Shown: piece by piece, positions 21,678 through 33,699 of the stretch | How positions within the stretch are numbered: position 1 is the first letter of the stretch | Layout of the letters: each line of letters begins with the position of its first letter | DNA from: Clavulina sp. PMI_390 | Lineage: Eukaryota; Basidiomycota; Agaricomycetes; Cantharellales; Hydnaceae | Assembly (NCBI GenBank): GCA_015039315.1 | Contig: WIDE01000006.1 | Coordinates: 304,585 to 368,584 of the forward strand | Reading direction: 5' to 3' | Length of the DNA stretch: 64,000 bases | Position numbers and translations under genes: made by a program | The notes under the pieces: generated by a model | What the model saw: the letters and a program-made list of their open reading frames with translations, nothing else | What the model was told of the DNA's origin: nothing | Databases searched by the model: none

Positions 21678-24566
21678 ATGCAAGGACGTGGCTCGTCCAC
21701 AAAAAGTCCAGCAGGCCCTGGCCATGTTCCATTAGCGCAGTTGTCTGGAGCCCACATGGAGTCTGCAGCTATTATTGAAGCTGGCCAAGAAGAAGCAGTG
21801 TCGGTGCTCGGGCCCTCCGCAAAACGAATACATCATCAACCAAGAGTGGGCAGTGGCCTTTCCAATGCGCGCGATGCCTTCCATGGATATACATCGGGCT
21901 CACAGCAGCCTCCCATCGTGGCTTCTCCGAGTCCTCGAGCCCAGCTCGCCGTGGCAAGCGAACCCCGCCCGACCTCGGTCTCCATGGCACGCGAGGTCGC
22001 ACACCCTCCACCTACGACATTTTATGACGTTAACGCTCTTGGTGATCCCGGCCAGACTACCACCGCCACCCCTGCTGCCCCAGGACCGTCCACTTCCCGG
22101 GCCTTGACCGATGCAGCGGAACAACACCATCATGCCATTGAACAAGTTGACGCTCGCCGGTTCGCACGCCCTTCGTCAAACTCTAGACATCCTCCTCGCC
22201 GGCCTCGCACGCTCGTCCTTGACGCTGTTTCCTCCAATACTCTCCGGCCGGAACAGGATGTCATCGCGGAGATGGATGATGACCAGCTGAGAGAGACGAT
22301 TGGTTTGGCCAATCAACCACATGGCGAGACTATGGCAACCGCGACAAGCACCACACACCGTCCCCTGTACGACTCCATGATCTCCCCCGCACCGTCATCG
22401 ATCCTACCACCTTATCGGGAACGGCATGAAAGTGCCGCACCACCGCGATTCAGCCATCATGTGTCTCAGTATCCTCCTCCCACTCGCGCTTCGACTCTCA
22501 CCCAGTATCCTCCTCTGACTGCGGCTCTTCCTGTTTACTCCGAATATGATGGAGAGACTGACGCTTCGAGCTCCACGGCAGGGCCTACTGCTTATGTTGG
22601 GGACGAGAAGCAACGACCAGCATCTTTCTCCAGCAGTAGCAATCCCCCTCCCCCAGTACCTCAACCGCAGACGCGTCATAGATCTCGAACACATGCACCT
22701 AGTGCCTTTCCTCAGCAACCTCCTGCGGCTGTTGCAACCAACTCTGATGCTCCTCCTCCTTCTCGTGCTCCTCCAACAAGGCCAGCGCGTCCTGGAGACG
22801 CCGACACATCGGGAGCAAGCGTGAAGACTATGGACATTGAGGCTTCGTCCCTAAAGTCGGGCAAGTCGGCGGGGAACCAGAGCATTGCGCTCGGTATGCT
22901 TCGAGTACCTTCTCGTTCATCGTTGTGGCGATGGCAGGCTATATCAGCCAGTCCTACAGATGTGCCTCCTCTCCCTCCCTTGCAGCAGCAGAACTCGGCT
23001 GCGCCTGTACCTCCCCCTCGCCACTCGTCATCATTGGCTGCTGCGGCTGCTGCTGCTCTTAAAAATAAAAGTGGGAAGAGCAGCAAGGTCAACGAATCCC
23101 AGGCTCGATCGGAGGATTCTTCGCCGGTAACTGGGACGAGTCGGCCTGCTCCCTCCACCTCCACTTCCGCGGCAGTTGTCGCTACTAGTCATCCACTCTC
23201 ACAGTCGGCAGCAGCAGCGGCAGCTCCACGCGAATCGAGGAAGGATTCTTTGCGTGGGAGGCATTACCGTCCTCCAGACCTTGATCTCGAACTCGCCTCT
23301 CCTCGTACTGGATTCAACGCCAGTGGCAACGCTTCTTCCCCCGGCTACTCCATTCCTACACCTCCCATCACCAACAAAGCCTCTCCCTCAAGCCCCAGTT
23401 TTCAGAGCTCCAACTCGAAGACAACGATAAATGGGGCGAGCTCGCCTACCACTGTTCATCACGTCGCGCTTCCGCCGCATCCCTTCGCGTCGAGCCAGCC
23501 ACCAACGCCAACGAAGAATTTCGTCACTGGGGCACCTCATTCTCCAGTGTCCTCGTCTGCTGATAGCCACGGGCAAAGGGAATCGAGAAATAAGGGCAAG
23601 GCGCGCGAAATTGCCCCGCCCGATTCACCTAACACCCCTGCTAGTACGAGTACTTTGCGTGGCGGCAAGGACCATACTACTTCGCCTCTCCTAGCTGCTC
23701 CTGTTCTTGTGAGCAATAGGACGCAAGGTGCATCGTCGTCGTCGGCACCCCTGCCTTCAGCCGCTCCTGCCCCTCCCAAAGCCCTTGTCGCTCCCTTCCT
23801 CTTCGTCTCGCCTGCCTCCTCACCACGAGGCTCACGAAGGATGACTCCTATACCGTCTGTACCGGAGTCTGAGAAATCCGGAGAGGGTGAGGCGGATGCA
23901 TCAGCGTCGAGCGCGAGTTCAGGGCGGCGGATGAAAAAGGGAAAGAAGACGGGTCGAAGAGGTCTTTGTTCTCTGTTGCCGTGCTCGAGATTCGATGATG
24001 ATGAGGAGCATGAGCACATGAATGGGAATGGGTCGGGGACACCTGATCCTCCGGGTATGTTAGTGAAGAAGCTGTTCAAGTGGGGTTTCTGTGAGTATAA
24101 CCATTCTGGCGTCGCTATGAGGTCCCCAATGATACTGATGTTTCCTTTCCAATACCAATTCTCGACAGTATGCCCGCTCGTCTGGCTTGTTGGTGCGATG
24201 TACATCTGCATGTCGACACCTCAACCCTCAAACTACCCTACTGAATCATTCGCTTCTATCACCACAACCTCACCAAATGATGGGAGTGTAGTACCTGATT
24301 CCCATCGCGCTAGTCGTGTTGCTCACAGCCACGCATCTCACTCTCATTCTCACCCCGGTCCCAAAGCGGACAGGGGGCATGCACATAGCCAAGGTGCACG
24401 CGTACGTGATTCGGATGAGGACTCGCTCACGCGCATGATGCGCAAGAGAGAGCTCAAATGGGCTGTCCGATGTCTCGTGGCATTTGCGGTGTTTTGTGTC
24501 ATCTTGAGCATTGCATTGGGGTTATATTTGAGTTTTGGGTTGTGTTTCAAGAAGGGGTCGTGCTGA
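21678..24566 (+). CDS. Ser/Pro-rich protein with two C-terminal membrane spans, function unknown
   Basis: Predicted about 936 aa with one 78-nt in-frame intron (24091-24168, GTGAGT...CGACAG), which removes non-membrane residues. The upstream track start is TTG; the first ATG in frame is 21678, and a second at 21756 is possible. Residues 1 to about 790 are Ser/Pro/Ala-rich and presumably disordered, with poly-Ala and poly-Ser tracts. Near the end come a basic patch (RRMKKGKKTGRRG), KKLFKWGF, a first hydrophobic span (CPLVWLVGAMYICM), a His-rich HSHASHSHSHPG linker, the charged MMRKRELKWAVRC and a second span (LVAFAVFCVILSIALGLYL). The C-terminus is Cys-poor and basic. Two spans suggest both ends on one side of a membrane. 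I do not recognise a family; it resembles other long disordered basidiomycete membrane proteins in layout only. Confidence 0.65.
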   Translation: MQGRGSSTKSPAGPGHVPLAQLSGAHMESAAIIEAGQEEAVSVLGPSAKRIHHQPRVGSGLSNARDAFHGYTSGSQQPPIVASPSPRAQLAVASEPRPTSVSMAREVAHPPPTTFYDVNALGDPGQTTTATPAAPGPSTSRALTDAAEQHHHAIEQVDARRFARPSSNSRHPPRRPRTLVLDAVSSNTLRPEQDVIAEMDDDQLRETIGLANQPHGETMATATSTTHRPLYDSMISPAPSSILPPYRERHESAAPPRFSHHVSQYPPPTRASTLTQYPPLTAALPVYSEYDGETDASSSTAGPTAYVGDEKQRPASFSSSSNPPPPVPQPQTRHRSRTHAPSAFPQQPPAAVATNSDAPPPSRAPPTRPARPGDADTSGASVKTMDIEASSLKSGKSAGNQSIALGMLRVPSRSSLWRWQAISASPTDVPPLPPLQQQNSAAPVPPPRHSSSLAAAAAAALKNKSGKSSKVNESQARSEDSSPVTGTSRPAPSTSTSAAVVATSHPLSQSAAAAAAPRESRKDSLRGRHYRPPDLDLELASPRTGFNASGNASSPGYSIPTPPITNKASPSSPSFQSSNSKTTINGASSPTTVHHVALPPHPFASSQPPTPTKNFVTGAPHSPVSSSADSHGQRESRNKGKAREIAPPDSPNTPASTSTLRGGKDHTTSPLLAAPVLVSNRTQGASSSSAPLPSAAPAPPKALVAPFLFVSPASSPRGSRRMTPIPSVPESEKSGEGEADASASSASSGRRMKKGKKTGRRGLCSLLPCSRFDDDEEHEHMNGNGSGTPDPPGMLVKKLFKWGFCEYNHSGVAMRSPMILMFPFQYQFSTVCPLVWLVGAMYICMSTPQPSNYPTESFASITTTSPNDGSVVPDSHRASRVAHSHASHSHSHPGPKADRGHAHSQGARVRDSDEDSLTRMMRKRELKWAVRCLVAFAVFCVILSIALGLYLSFGLCFKKGSC

Positions 24567-25394
24567 GCCTCATCGGCTTGATGTTCGGATGAGAAATTGG
24601 ACTCTGACTCCTGCTCGCTTTCTTTCTCTCTGTTTTGGGGGGTTCTCTCTGTATCTCCGCTCATTTTGCACATAACGTCTCTTTGTTCTTTTCTAATAAG
24701 CGTGCCTTGCCGTTCCTTGTCTGCCTCATTTGCTTTTTCGGCTACATCCCTATTTTTTCTTTGGCCCTACTTTACACACTCTACTGGTGCTCGCGACCCT
24801 TGGGAGTCGTGATTCGAAATTATTCCTGTCTATAACTAGCCACAATCCTTTGTACACTTCTTTCTCAATCCTAATCAGCCTTGATCGCATCACATCAACC
24901 AGTGGCTTTGGAGGTCGGACTTTAGGAAGCCAGCATCAACGAACATGATGATCAACTTGACCCGAAAAGGCAAAAGATGCACCCCATTGTTCCCCCTCCG
25001 TCGAGACGCAACAACAATAATGCTCCGCACGTGGCGAGATCTCCGAGAAAATCCTGGGACCTGTGCAGTGATTCTGGCCGAATAGTGTGGCAGGGAATCA
25101 TAAAGCCTCCTGAAGTGATTGGGTTGTCAACTCAGTCGCGATCGACACACATCCAATCCGGGTTTCCTTCTTCTTGCCACCACCGAGGAAGTGTGTTGAG
25201 GAGACTACCTCGGAGGCTCCTCCTTTCTGTCTCTCTCCCTCTCTCAGAGCTTCTGACCAGTATTTCCACTGCTTGTGTTACTTGCCCAGTTCATCTAGTG
25301 GGAAGTGCAGAGACGCTCGCCACCCTAGAAGCCGTTCCAAGTCCGACTCCTTCCGCACTTCCTACGCTTGACTATCATCACCATCATCATTACT
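24567..25394. other. 3' UTR and upstream region between two unknown genes
   Basis: T/C-rich sequence follows the stop at 24566. 25150-25390 is C/T-rich leader-like sequence ending in a CATCATCATCAT run before the ATG at 25395. No supported ORF. Confidence 0.3.
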
Positions 25395-26246
25395 ATGTCG
25401 TTCTCTGCTCGGGATAGACAACCCAGCGTCGTGCTGCAGGGCATCCAAAACAACATGCCAGAGTCGTTTGACGAGAGACGGCCGTCTGCCATCAGCGTCG
25501 TTTCGGTGGTCGGGTACAACACCCCGAGCTGGCCGCCCCCAGAAGAGCTGTTGCCTCCTATTGGTGGGCCTCCTCAGCCGCGCCGAAAATCGAGCTGGAT
25601 ATCGATTTCGTCGAGCCGCAAGAGCAGTGCTGGCGGACTGTTCGGGAAGAAAGGACACCACGCCCAAGTAGCAGAGTCCAAGCCACCACCTGTGCCAGCC
25701 GTCGCGATACCACCATCGTCGACGCCAGCCAAGAACTTGTTCGCTGCAAACTATAGCTTGAGCCCTACTACTCCTTCTCCAGGCGCAGGCGAGATGGATG
25801 AAGATTCCGTGCCGACGCCCACTTCCCAAGCCCCACTCTTTTCTCCGAACTATAGTACGAGCCCAGCCACCCCGACGCGTCGCGCGAGCGAGTCTCCCTT
25901 GACAAAGCGTGGGCCAGGCGATGCTCCTTCTCATGGCAATGACAAGCCTGGAACGGTGATGGAGGAGGAAGAGGAGGTCGCTAGGGCACTGGCTGCTTTG
26001 CCTGATACCGTTCGTCGGCGCCGTGGCACGACTCCAGCGGGCTTTGCTCCCGCCGATGAGGTAGGAGAAGGAGAAGATGGACACCATTATGATGATGGTG
26101 TTGTGCGGACCCGCTCCAAATCAAGTACGTGTTATTTATCCTTTATTGTTCTTATCGCATCGAATGTCATTTGGTGCTCTCAACTTTGACAAGCCCAGTG
26201 TCGCGAACAATTTACTGACTTTCCTCAACATTCTCAACGTTTATGA
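25395..26246 (+). CDS. Ser/Pro-rich hypothetical protein
   Basis: The ATG at 25395 lies nine codons inside a longer open frame whose upstream part is a CATCAT repeat. Exon 1 is 25395-26124 and ends at a good donor (GTACGT). A second exon probably begins at about 26200, giving a stop at 26218 or 26246 depending on the acceptor; without splicing the frame runs into an unlikely hydrophobic tail. The protein (about 250 aa) contains RRKSSWISISSSRKSSAGGL, two similar NYSLSPTTPSP / NYSTSPATPTRRASES segments, a poly-Glu patch and RRRRG. S-x-x-P and R-x-x-S sites suggest phosphorylation. No known domain is seen. Confidence 0.5.
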
Positions 26247-27347
26247 AGTCTTCTCTCGAGCATGGTCCAAGATATTCTCAAAGACCTCTTGAAACTGCTA
26301 CTACCACCTAAAATTTACCCATGGTCCTCGATCGAGGTCTTGTTTTCCCTTCTGGGTTGTGGTCTACCTTTCACATTGGTTCGTCAAAGCAGTCGCAATC
26401 CATAGCACAATACTGATGAGCGACTTGTTTAGCTTATCATCTCGTTGTACTCCAACTTGTCGTCTCTCCTTGCCATATATTTCATCGATCTTGTCTGCGT
26501 GCTCTCTCCTGCCTCGGCCCTTTCGTTCTTTGTTAACCCTTTAGTTTCTCCGCCCGTTGGAATACCCCGATGTCCTGCTTCATGCGGTCCGCTCTTCTCT
26601 TATTGCATCTAGTTACGTTACTCCCAAAGTATTGCTTGCTGTCAGTGATATTGTTGAAGGTATTAGCATCATCATACTCGTGGCTTGAGCTTCTTCGACT
26701 ATGCGCTGTGCCGCCGCACGGTTCGGCGTCCCAAACATTCTGAATGTTACTTCCAAGTGCTCGATTCTTTCACCGTCACAATAACCGGGGTTCAAGAGGC
26801 ACTGCAGTAGGTGCCAGCACGTGTTGCAGTCATGGGCTGTCGCCGACCAGCTTACTATGGTGCTGTGACATGAAGCCTCGAACAATTCTAAATAAAGCTC
26901 TTTGCTCTGCCACCAAAGATTCTCTAGCAATTTCAGACATAGTTCAAATTGCTACTCTATGAAAAGGACGGCAGTTCTGGGTTATATGAAAGGTATGACT
27001 ATGATATCATAGCCTCGGGTTAGAAGCCTGGCTATGAAACAGCAACTGGATAATAACCCCGGAGCGAGTCGACATCTCAGACAAAAAGAATCAAATCCTC
27101 ACTGCCGCATTGATCCACGTTGCTGCCGCGCTTCTGGGCGTCAGAGACAGGCTGGGGATCAGTCACACGGGGCCATTGGAGCTGTGACACGAGGGTGACG
27201 CATCACTCCGCCTCCAAGTTGCGCACTCCTCCTGCTGCCCAGAGCCTGCACCTGGCGCTTTCGGCGTACGTCCTAGAGGTCCTGGGACATCTCCTTTACT
27301 CTACTCACCGCGTGCCTTGTATGTTGTTATAGCTTGAGCCGTCTGAA
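26247..27347. other. Intergenic with one unassigned minus-strand ORF
   Basis: A minus-strand frame at 26930-26613 reads like protein in places (ELFEASCHSTIVSW, CNTCWHLLQCLLNP) but I found no convincing start or partner exons. The rest is T/C-rich leader sequence for the gene at 27348. Confidence 0.25.
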
Positions 27348-30300
27348 ATGGTCCAGGACTCCGCTCAGACTCGGCTGCTCAACAACTTGCTCAAATCGAC
27401 GAAGGAGTACACCAGCTCCCTCACTTCCCTCCTCGTCATCTCCCATACCTCTCATTCGGGCCTCCAAGCATATGCCTCGGCCTCAAATCCTTCTACTGTC
27501 AGCGCCATCTTTGGGGTTGCTCAGGCACTCCAAGGTGCCGATGACGCCCTCGTTCGATATGCCCAGGAGGTCGACCACTGGCGGGAACGTCTCAAAGAGG
27601 TCAAGGCTGCAGAGGAGGAGGTAGCCAATATTCTTCGTGACCGAGAGATCCTGTGAGTCCCCTCTCTATCAATTTCTGCCGGGGTCTCGGTTTGCTGCGC
27701 CGGTGGAGCTTGTCATTATCTCCCTCGTCATCCCGCAATTACTCATAGGACTCATCCCTCTATACTATAGTGTAACGAGACTCATCAAGGTCTCGTCCAA
27801 GAAGCCTACCAGAGACTCCGTTATGAGCATCCCTGGCTCCCCCAACGCCTCTGTTCTGTCTCTCAACCTTACGCCCCAGCAACGTCTCTCCGCCGCTCAA
27901 GCAGAACTACAAGGATGCGAGAAGCTCCTCTCCGAGAAGCAGCGCCAGCTAGATCAGATCCGGTCCATTGCCATCCGCGACGGGTTGGAGCAGCGTTGCA
28001 ATGCTCTGGCCACTCTTGGTACAACCTTGAGCGAGAAGGGCAACGAGGGTGTGCGGGCGTTGCAGGAAGGCTATGCCGCATCCTCCAATGGTGCCAATGG
28101 TATTCCTCCCATCGACGTCGATGCAATCTTCCGCAGCCTACCTCCTCGGCCAACATCGCCAAATGGGTTGTCAGATGGGTCCCTCGCGCCATCACAATCC
28201 GCTTCCCAGGCTGGCACTCCTTCGTCTGCGCACCCCCGCTCGTCATATGCTCAATATGCCGATGTGGTGGGTCCGCACCCTGACAGCCCTGTTCGCGTGG
28301 GCCCCATCCAAGAGGGAGGCTCCAGTGACAGCGACGAAGACGACGATCCCCGCAACGTTCAAGTTGTAGAGAACCAGCGCAGAGTATCCCAGCCTACGCA
28401 CTCAAACTCTCTCCCCCCACCCCGAGCACCTCAACCTCAACGGGGATACTCGTCCGACGTGGGACCTGCCACAAACCCTAAACGAGCCAATACATTGCAA
28501 CGTCAAAACATGCGACGGCAAGAATCCACGTCAACTGCCGGAGGTTCTGATTCTCCTCGCAAGAAGAGCGGCGGCTTCTTTGGTGCCTTTTCAGGGCTGT
28601 TCAGAGGAAGCTCTAAACCTGCTCCACCCCCTGAACCTAGTTCGCCATTGAAGAACTCGAATTCGGCCTGGAAGACACGCACGGACCGAAATTTGGCTGT
28701 CGCGAGAGGCGCAGCCCACGACGATTCCGATTCGGACGATGGTATGCAGGGGAATTTCCGCACCGTCGAGAACCGACCCGGGCCAAAGTTGACGGTTCCT
28801 GCCCCTTCCATGCCCCCAGACCCAACAGCCACTCCCCGAGTTCGTAAGAGCGCTGATATTGGAAGAAATGGGCCGGCATCTGGCAAGAAACTCCAACGAT
28901 CCAGTTCAACGTCCAAAGTTCCTAGTGGGAACCCACCAGCGAAGAAGCAGCGTGGAACAGGATCAGTTGTTGGCACTTCAACAACCGCCGCTGCTGAGAC
29001 ATCTCAAGTACGCCCAGGTGTCCCCACTTCACTAATGCGAGCCGGAACTGTGAAGACCGATAATGGCGAGCCATCCCCTCGAACGAGGACCGCCTCCTTA
29101 CCTGGGACACCCAAGCATCATCTCCCAGGTGCTGCAGGCGTTTCTTCCCCCGACGCTCCCCCTCCTCGTAATCCGGCTAGGGCTAAACCTCTGAAGCTGA
29201 CAGGTGCGGTAGAGAAGGATCCTAATGCATGGATTCATCACACCCCAGGACAAGGCGCCTCTTCCCCTGGTGTGTCGCGTAACACCTCCGTTCGCTCCAA
29301 CACGTCCAGCGCGTCGAAAGGCGGTCCAGCCTCGCACAAGCGCGCAACATCTCTTGACGTCAAGAGCTCCAACCTTATGTCACTCGTAGAGGACGTGGTT
29401 GCAGATCGTCAGCGTTCCGAGAACATCAGGCCGCTCCAGGAGAACAACTCCGCCTCACCGAGAATGATGCTGCCGAGTGAATATATGAAGGCGACGATGC
29501 CAGCACATGGCTATGGAACGGCTGGATCTGCAAGCCCCAGCGTTCCAACGTTCATGGTGAATCCACCGACACCCAATGAGCCATCATCGAGCCACAGTCG
29601 TCATAATAGCCACGGACACTCTCATGACAAGGGTAAAGGCAAGGAACGCCAGCCTTCTGAAAGGAGAGACAAGAGGCTCCTTCCTCATCAAGCTCTTGCC
29701 AATGAGGAAGCCCAAACTAGACACTCACCCCCTCCTCGATCTGCTTCCCCTCTTCGCTCAGCAATGCGTCATTCGACCCTGAATGGTCAGCCAGTCCTTA
29801 ACATACCGGCCCCGCCGAAGGCACCTCCTCCAGTCGTTCCTGATGAACCCAACGGTACCATTGACCCCGTTGCTCCGGTCCCCGTTAGACCAGTTTCTAT
29901 CTCCAGAGCGAGTAGGGGGTCGATGTCGCTAGAATCGGACGGGGCATCGGCTTATGAGACCGCCCCCTCTGAGTCCGAAGGCGAGGAAGAGCAGCCCTCT
30001 AGCCGTATTACAAATGGCGTAGCTGTGGAGGATTCCTCCGCGACTCCGAAGGCATCACGACTGGTCCCCATTCAGAGTGGCTCTCCTCCCTCGACTGTTT
30101 CCGCTGTGACTGTCAGCACCGAGCAAGGAGATGCCGCCAATGATGGTGGTGCGCTGGTTTCGAGAAGGAAAAGCGTCCGCCTAGACGTTCCCCCAACACC
30201 TGATGGAAACTCGTTCTACGGCGGAGCTGATGACGATGCACTTATTCCCCCACCTCCTCCAAAGCGCATGTCGATCCCGTCGCAATGGTCATCGCATATC

Positions 30301-30504
30301 GCTGATCCCGAGGCCTCGGGAGCAGTGCGGGATGTGTGGGCAAATGCGGGGAGCAGCGACGAAGATGAGGCGTATAAGCGTGCTCGACGATCGTTGAACA
30401 AGGCGATCAAGAAGGAGAAGGAGGCACATGCTGAGGCGATGGCCGTCGTCGCTGCCAGCGGCCCCGGAGCCAAGAAAGCGAAGCGGCACAGTCTCAAGCG
30501 TTAG
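27348..30504 (+). CDS. Long disordered protein with helical, BAR/IMD-like N-terminus
   Basis: Two exons, 27348-27652 and 27771-30504 (intron 118 nt, GTGAGT...CTATAG), predicted 1012 aa. Residues 1 to about 210 are strongly helical and heptad-like (RYAQEVDHWRERLKEVKAAE, LSAAQAELQGCEKLLSEKQR), consistent with a coiled-coil membrane-curvature module such as IMD/BAR; this is inference, not a motif match. The remainder is Ser/Pro-rich with acidic runs (SDSDEDDD) and a short conserved-looking patch, KKSGGFFGAFSGLFRGSSK. Near the C-terminus SSDEDEAYKRARRSLNKAIK leads into a Lys/Arg-rich tail ending HSLKR. The large exon is one uninterrupted frame. Confidence 0.75.
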
Positions 30505-31014
30505 CTTCGTGCCAATGCAGACATTGACTTGAAATATATCTTATTAGGATTTTTTTTTGGTCCAGTCTTGTGGTGATATCTCAAGGCTGCCTTGTTTGAT
30601 GATGATCCTATGCCCAACCCATTTTCTAGCGTTCCCTCCCTCCGATATACCCCGTCCATTCATTGATGCTAACTCGTTTCTTAACTTAATCACTACTGCT
30701 TATCTTACCTCCTTCCGTTCTTTGCATCCGCGGACTCCTCCACCTTCCTTGATCCTCTCCACCCACTACCTCGTTGCTCTCTTGATGCTTATGGTTGGCA
30801 CTTATCTTCCGATGAAGGATCCTAGAATACTACTATTTGATAGCTAAAAATACATAGGCTACCTCTTACTATCAACACAAATAGTCTGCAGGGGTGCTTT
30901 CTCTCAGGTCTCCAATTTGCTATTGGGCTGAACAAAGTTCGCTGACATAAATCGTGACCTTTTGTCTACAACTTCCAACCTCTCTGAGACCAAGGACGCG
31001 ACTGTACTATAAGC
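30505..31014. other. Intergenic: 3' UTR and SUMO promoter
   Basis: T/C-rich sequence with no ORF of note. The SUMO leader begins somewhere after about 30900. Confidence 0.3.
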
Positions 31015-31713
31015 ATGTCTGAGCAGGAGCAAGACCAGCAACCTGAGCCTCAGGTGGACCCCAACACCATCAACATCAAGGTGTGTACAACGATCCATTG
31101 ATTGGCTAGGGGGAAGCCACAATGCGTTCACCTTGAGCTCGTGGGTTCTCGATCTCTGCTTGTTGATGACTGAATGCGAACGCGATTTTATCTTTCTGTT
31201 ATACCTCGCTCTGGATTGACCGGATCGGTTGTCCTTGCCTCGGCGCGCTTCCTTCGTACCTGGGGATATCTGGCGCCTTGCTCCTCGCTCCATGGTGCCT
31301 TGCGCCCCCTTCCTGTCATGCCCATCGTGAACAGGTGATGGCCACGAATGGAGAAGAGGTCTTCTTCAAGATCAAGCGCAGCACCAAGCTCGCAAAGCTC
31401 ACGAGCGCGTATGCGGGCAAAGTTGGGAAGGACGTGAACACCATCCGGTACGTTGCGCGTTCCACCGCCTTCCATGGCCAAACTCTCTACGGCGGCGCTC
31501 TCCGTGGATCACTGTTGCTAATAATATATTGAAATTTGTCTAGATTCTTGTATGAGGGGAATCGGATACAGGAATCTGATACTCCGGATTCACTAGCTAT
31601 GGAAGACGGTGACTCGATCGATGTCATGGTTGAACGTGAGTGGTCCTTGCTAACACCGATATCCGTGCTACGCAAGATTCTTATCATTCATTACAGAGGT
31701 CGGAGGCCGCTGA
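31015..31713 (+). CDS. SMT3: SUMO, ubiquitin-like modifier (Smt3)
   Basis: Four exons: 31015-31080, 31335-31447, 31544-31635 and 31697-31713, giving 95 aa; the first intron is unusually long (254 nt). The product is a small disordered N-terminus (MSEQEQDQQPEPQVDP) followed by a full beta-grasp fold: INIKV, EEVFFKIKRSTKLAKL, FLYEGNRIQESDTPDSL and AMEDGDSIDVMVEQVGG. It ends VGGR-stop, so one residue must be removed by a Ulp1-type protease to expose the Gly-Gly that is conjugated to lysines. Length, EDTPD-like turn and MEDGD motif are diagnostic of SUMO rather than ubiquitin. It acts mainly in the nucleus. Confidence 0.95.
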
Positions 31714-32048
31714 GACGATAGTTTAGTCGCTTTTGTTCCGTTCTCTAGCATCGATTCGCGCTGTACTCTCAATTTTGTCGCTCTGACGCCCAATAATGAT
31801 CCTCACGCCATGCACTCCTCCTGCTCTCAGTTACATAGCCTGTCCATTCCTTGTAAATTTGAGAATGCAAGCATTTCTTGGCATTGTTGCTCGCGCGTAA
31901 ACGATTTTTGTCCTCCTGGCCGAAGTTGACGCCGAATCCGGGCAAGTCACGTGCCGTGAGTGATTCACTCTCGCCACGAAGAAAAACCGTGTTGTTGGAG
32001 AGAGATAGACGAAACAGAAGAGAATAAGGGCGTGAAGGATTAAGAAAG

Positions 32049-33699
32049 ATGAACGACAAGGAAGAAATCAAGAAGCTGGTCAAAGCCCTGAATGCAGAGG
32101 GTACCACAGGGTCAAAACCGGTTTGTATATTTGACCCCCACGATCACACACAAAGAAACAGTAATGTCACTAACCCTCTGTGTTTGACGGCCATTTTTTA
32201 TGCATTCTTACAGGAGATTCTGGGTATCTTGAAGCGTTTCGAGAAGGGAATCGCTGCCACCGAGCAGTTGTTGAAGGTACGTGTCTTCACCGAGTATGAC
32301 GCGCTTTGTTTGTCAGACGGGCACGCGACCTCACCGTTCTATGCGTTCCGTAGGAAACAAAAGTCGGTGTCGCTGTTAGCAAACAGAGGACGAATCCCGA
32401 TAGAGAGATCTCTGAGCTTGCAAAGGCGATCGTCAAGAAATGGAAGGGTGCGGTCAGAGCACCCGATGAGAAAGGTGCGCCACATCTCGTCCACTTACTT
32501 TTTGACCCATTCTGCCCTCAAGACGACATTCTGTTCTTGCCCTTTCAGACACTTGAATGATACTGATCTTCTTTGCTTTTGGTGTTGCAGAGAAAACGGC
32601 CAAAGCAGAACCGTCGACCTCTGCATCTCCCGCGGCCGTGCGCTCCCCCCCTCCCCCAGCCAAATCTACAGCTCAGCCGTCATCATCCAATGGCTCATCT
32701 TCTACTGCTCCCACAACGTTTACTGTGCGTTCAATCAAGACAGATAGTCCTGCACTTCCCCGGACTCAGGATAAGACTCGAGACAAATGTATGGAGCTGA
32801 TATACGACGCTCTCGCAAGCGACTCTGGTTCTCGTATGTTTTTTTTTCTCCTTATTCTTTGTCGCTATGCACTCGAGAGCTTATGTGAGCCTCCCTTGCT
32901 TGTTTAGCGACTGAGCTTCTCGCAAAGAAAGCAGGTGCTGTGGAGAGTACGGTCTACTCGACGATTGGCAACGTCAATGCGGATTACCGTAACAAGATGC
33001 GCCAGCTTTACACGAATCTCAAGGATAAGAATAACAAGTCTCTCCGAGAGTCTGTTGTTAGTGGAGAAGTGACTGTGGTGCGATTCTGCTCAATGTCTCC
33101 GCAGGTATGTGCTGGTCAACGTTCCGCCACAGCTTGTATCCATCATTGCCGTTCTTACCCTGGTCCCACCATAGGAAATGGCCTCCGAAGAGCGCAAGCA
33201 AGCCAACAAAGCCCTTGACGAGCTCAACATGTTCAAATCCCTTGGTGCGCAAGAGCAAGAGGCAGAGACAGACATGTTCCAATGCGGCAGGTGCAAGCAG
33301 GTGAGTCTTATCTCGTTTTGGCCGTCAGTTACTCTATTTTTTTTATTCATATCCCACTCCTCTACAGCGCAAGACGAGATACCGCCAGGCACAGACCCGC
33401 AGTGCTGATGAACCTATGACGGTCAGCATTTCACATCACATTTTCTCCTTTCGCGGGCGGCAAACTTACTCCTCCCTACTCCTCTTGCTCCTGACTCGTT
33501 TATTAATACAGACCTTCGTCACGTAAGTTTAGCTTCTTTCCTTTTAGGCAATGTGCTTTGCTGATCTTCATGTCTTGTAGCTGTACAAACTGCGGAAATA
33601 GGTCCGTCCGACATCCTTTTCAAACGGTTATGATCCGTCCCAAGCTCCGTACTAACTCATACATATCTTTGTTTCGGATACAGATGGAAGTTCTCTTGA
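32049..33699 (+). CDS. DST1: Transcription elongation factor TFIIS
   Basis: ATG at 32049; about nine to ten short exons, total about 308 aa. The N-terminal LW-type domain (EEIKKLVKALNAE, EILGILKRFEKGIAATEQLL, AIVKKWKGAVR) is followed by a Ser/Pro linker and the central domain II (RDKCMELIYDALASDSGS, YSTIGNVNADYRNKMRQLY). The C-terminal zinc ribbon has C-x2-C (FQCGRCKQ), the invariant acidic hairpin RSADEPMT and the second pair CTNCGNRWKFS. The Asp-Glu of the hairpin enters the RNA polymerase II pore and stimulates transcript cleavage in arrested complexes. The last exons are tiny (TFVT alone forms one of them). All hallmark residues are present. Confidence 0.93.

Noticed and set aside
33685..33699. 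TFIIS ending in KFS rather than KFC
   Set aside because: Natural variation in fungal TFIIS C-termini; the four zinc-binding cysteines are all present upstream.
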